Shown: positions 21,955 through 23,221 of the stretch, piece by piece
Numbering within the stretch: position 1 is the stretch's first letter
How the letters are laid out: every line of letters starts with the position of its first letter
Assembly: GCA_964360835.1 (NCBI GenBank)
Contig: CAYHYG010000014.1
Span: 1-23,221 of the forward strand
Length of the DNA stretch: 23,221 nt
DNA from: CAYHYG01 sp964360835
GTDB taxonomy: Bacteria > Patescibacteriota > Patescibacteriia > UBA1558 > 2-01-FULL-52-15
Reading direction: 5' to 3'
Notes under the pieces: model-generated
The model's database searches: none
What the model was told of the DNA's origin: nothing
Seen by the model: only the letters and a program-made list of their open reading frames with translations
Position numbers and translations under genes: made by a program

Positions 21955-22854
21955 ATGAGCACATCGATCACATCCAGCATGACCGGTGGTCAGAAGAAGC
22001 AGTACGAACGGTTGGTGGAAGACGCCGGCAAGCATGGCATGGAACTCGCCTTGGAAAAGGTCGAGACCGACAGTGCGGGCTGGCAGCGGGTTATCGAATT
22101 CGGGGATGAGCTGAAGCTGGCCATCGCCGAAGTGATCGTCAGCACTACTCGTCGGCTTTCCATTTCCAACGAGTTTGCCGATGAGGAGACGGAGTCGACT
22201 TACGGCTATCTCTCGGGCTACAAGCCGAAGACTGTCGCCGAACAGTTGGCCGCCTTGTACAAGCCCTTCCCTCATCTGGTGACGGCCAATGACCAGCTCG
22301 CCAACAATCCGCTTCCTGCCGGCGCCGAAGGATGGTTCGTCATCCCGCGCTGGGAACTGATCGCGCCGACCTACGGTGCGGCGGTGGAGCAGGTTCTTGG
22401 TCTGATCAAGAAGGCCAGGAAGGGCAAGTTCACCAACTACCAGGAAGGTGAACTCGGTGACAAGCAGTTGCGGATCTCTTCGCGTACCGCGATGATGTTC
22501 CAGCGGCTGGCCGAACAGCAGCCTGGCAACGACCTCCTGGTCGTACCTGCTCAGTTCGGTCTTCGTTACCGCGGCAAGTCGGTTCGTCGTTCGCGCGCCA
22601 CGTTTCTCGCTTCGGAATTCGGTCTTGGAGCATTTGCCATCGGCATCATGCTCCTGACCCACCCGGAACGTCTGAAGCACTACGACGATCTCTGGATCGA
22701 CTGTGCGGGGGATGAGTTTGCTCCGGGAGCCGGTGGTGTGTTCGGCGGCGCCCCGATCTTCTACTTCGACGACGACGGGGTCGAGTTCGACACCGGCCAC
22801 GTGGGCGGTACCTACGGCAGCTATGGCTCGGTGTCCGGCTTCCTTCCGCAGTAA
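21955..22854 (+). CDS. GC-rich gene of unknown function, paralog 2
   Basis: A 299-residue protein, tandem paralog of the preceding gene. The ATG at 21955 has GGAGG at 21941-21945 with the optimal 9-nt gap; upstream ATGs at 21934, 21946 and 21949 fit worse. Conserved blocks with paralog 1: EGWFVIPRWE, VPAQFGLRYRGKSVRRSRA, EFGLGAFAIG, LTHPERL, CAGDEFAPGAGGVFG, DDDGVEF and YGSVSGFLPQ. The N-terminal 100 residues differ markedly. No catalytic motif, signal peptide or membrane helix is seen. The acidic CAGDEFAP and DDDG turns could bind metal, but this is speculation. Confidence 0.8.
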   Translation: MSTSITSSMTGGQKKQYERLVEDAGKHGMELALEKVETDSAGWQRVIEFGDELKLAIAEVIVSTTRRLSISNEFADEETESTYGYLSGYKPKTVAEQLAALYKPFPHLVTANDQLANNPLPAGAEGWFVIPRWELIAPTYGAAVEQVLGLIKKARKGKFTNYQEGELGDKQLRISSRTAMMFQRLAEQQPGNDLLVVPAQFGLRYRGKSVRRSRATFLASEFGLGAFAIGIMLLTHPERLKHYDDLWIDCAGDEFAPGAGGVFGGAPIFYFDDDGVEFDTGHVGGTYGSYGSVSGFLPQ

Positions 22855-22925
22855 CGTGTTACTTACAGCTTGATAGCTTGAGCCTTTTGACTCCATGTCA
22901 TTTGATTCTTGATCTCCGGCGCAGC

Positions 22926-22966
22926 CGGGGGTTATCCACAGCAATGTGGACGACCCCCGTTTTTTA
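22926..22966 (+). terminator. Intrinsic terminator after paralog 2
   Basis: CGGGGG...CCAC / GTGG...CCCCCG (22926-22959) with internal wobble positions, then TTTTTT. Confidence 0.9.
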
Positions 22967-22971
22967 TTAGG

Positions 22972-22977
22972 TATAAT
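22972..22977 (+). promoter_or_regulatory. TATAAT box before the terminal folded region
   Basis: A perfect -10 hexamer directly after the terminator. The best -35 candidate (TGGACG at 22947-22952, 19 nt away) is weak and lies inside the terminator stem. Confidence 0.4.
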
Positions 22978-22980
22978 TAT

Positions 22981-23221
22981 CTTCGGAGTCTAGGCTTATG
23001 AACAGTCGTCTACGGATTACTGTCGCCGAACTCTCTCTTTCAAGAGAAAACAACCAGAGTTTTAGCGGCTACGGCTTCTAAAAGCGTGTTGCATTGAGGA
23101 GCTACTGCTTGCTTATATCTAAGGGAAGGCTTAAGGCAACTTAGGTGCTACCGTATTAAATTCAGAGTTGCGAGGATATAGTCCGTCAGCCAGGCGGAAG
23201 TAACCCTCTAGACTTGGTGTT
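22981..23221 (+). ncRNA. Probable structured RNA, incomplete at the window end
   Basis: No coding frame of note spans these 240 bases, yet long-range pairings are visible. AGTCTAG (22987-22993) pairs with CTAGACT (23208-23214). GGCTACGG (about 23064-23071) pairs with CCGTCAGCC (23183-23191). Local hairpins include ACAGT/ACTGT (23002-23023), GCCGAACTCT with AGAGTT...CGGC (from 23025), and GCTT-CTAA-AAGC. The nested layout resembles a large catalytic or housekeeping RNA. Some short strings recall group I intron core elements, and one frame could mimic a tmRNA tag, but neither fits fully. The strand is taken from the TATAAT box just upstream. Confidence 0.4.

Noticed and set aside
23025..23082. 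Reading frame GCC GAA ... GGC TTC TAA after TACTGTC, resembling a tmRNA tag peptide
   Set aside because: The 5' part is too short for the tmRNA acceptor stem and first pseudoknot, the GG.UUCGAC signature is missing, and the bases also form a local hairpin.
23173..23221. AGGATATAGTCC as the S element of a group I intron
   Set aside because: No matching R strand lies at the right distance upstream and the remaining core elements do not line up convincingly.

Overview
The window reads as chromosomal DNA of an uncultivated bacterium using the standard bacterial code (several genes end in TGA, and no gene needs TGA as sense). Most genes are compact and moderately AT-rich with short operons. The gene set and the many small orphan membrane proteins fit a Patescibacteria (CPR) genome. 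That placement is my inference from gene style, not something a marker gene in the window proves.

Left part (1-9700): an IS481-like transposase gene; an operon of a small membrane protein, a bactofilin-like beta-helix membrane protein and tryptophanyl-tRNA synthetase (trpS); a flavodoxin; a hicB/hicA-like toxin-antitoxin pair; a cyclopropane-fatty-acid synthase; a PlsC-like acyltransferase; a DUF2127-like membrane protein; a secreted DUF2680-like protein; and an ECF sigma factor overlapping a membrane gene that may be its regulator. Palindromic dispersed repeats fill several gaps.

Middle (9700-13300): a peptidoglycan-binding-domain protein, a SAM methyltransferase, a two-gene cassette of unknown function, a ferric-reductase-like (MsrQ-like) membrane protein, and a repeat-rich gap of about 540 bp.

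Accessory island (13285-20030): on the minus strand, a tight three-gene operon encodes a SLATT-like membrane protein, a TIR protein (MTH538 type, with a WxxxE motif) and a protein that looks like a ubiquitin E2 fused to a SEC-C zinc motif. It looks like an antiviral defence system. Divergent from it lies a LexA-type self-cleaving repressor, then a zinc-ribbon protein, a probable small RNA with its own promoter and terminator, a ParB-methyltransferase fusion, and small and large terminase subunits. No portal, capsid or tail gene follows, so the packaging genes are a remnant, satellite or domesticated module. A membrane-anchored protein with three 38-residue repeats closes the island.

Right part (20030-23221): two diverged copies of a structured RNA, best read on the minus strand; a perfect sigma-70-type promoter with a long structured leader; two tandem paralogous genes of about 300 codons and unknown function; and the start of a further folded, possibly RNA-coding region that runs off the end.

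A theme across the window is a set of visibly GC-rich genes (acyltransferase, peptidoglycan-binding protein, the 11353-11858 pair, the two paralogs). Each has a strong Shine-Dalgarno site, most have a near-consensus promoter, and most end in a stem-loop terminator, set among AT-richer neighbours.
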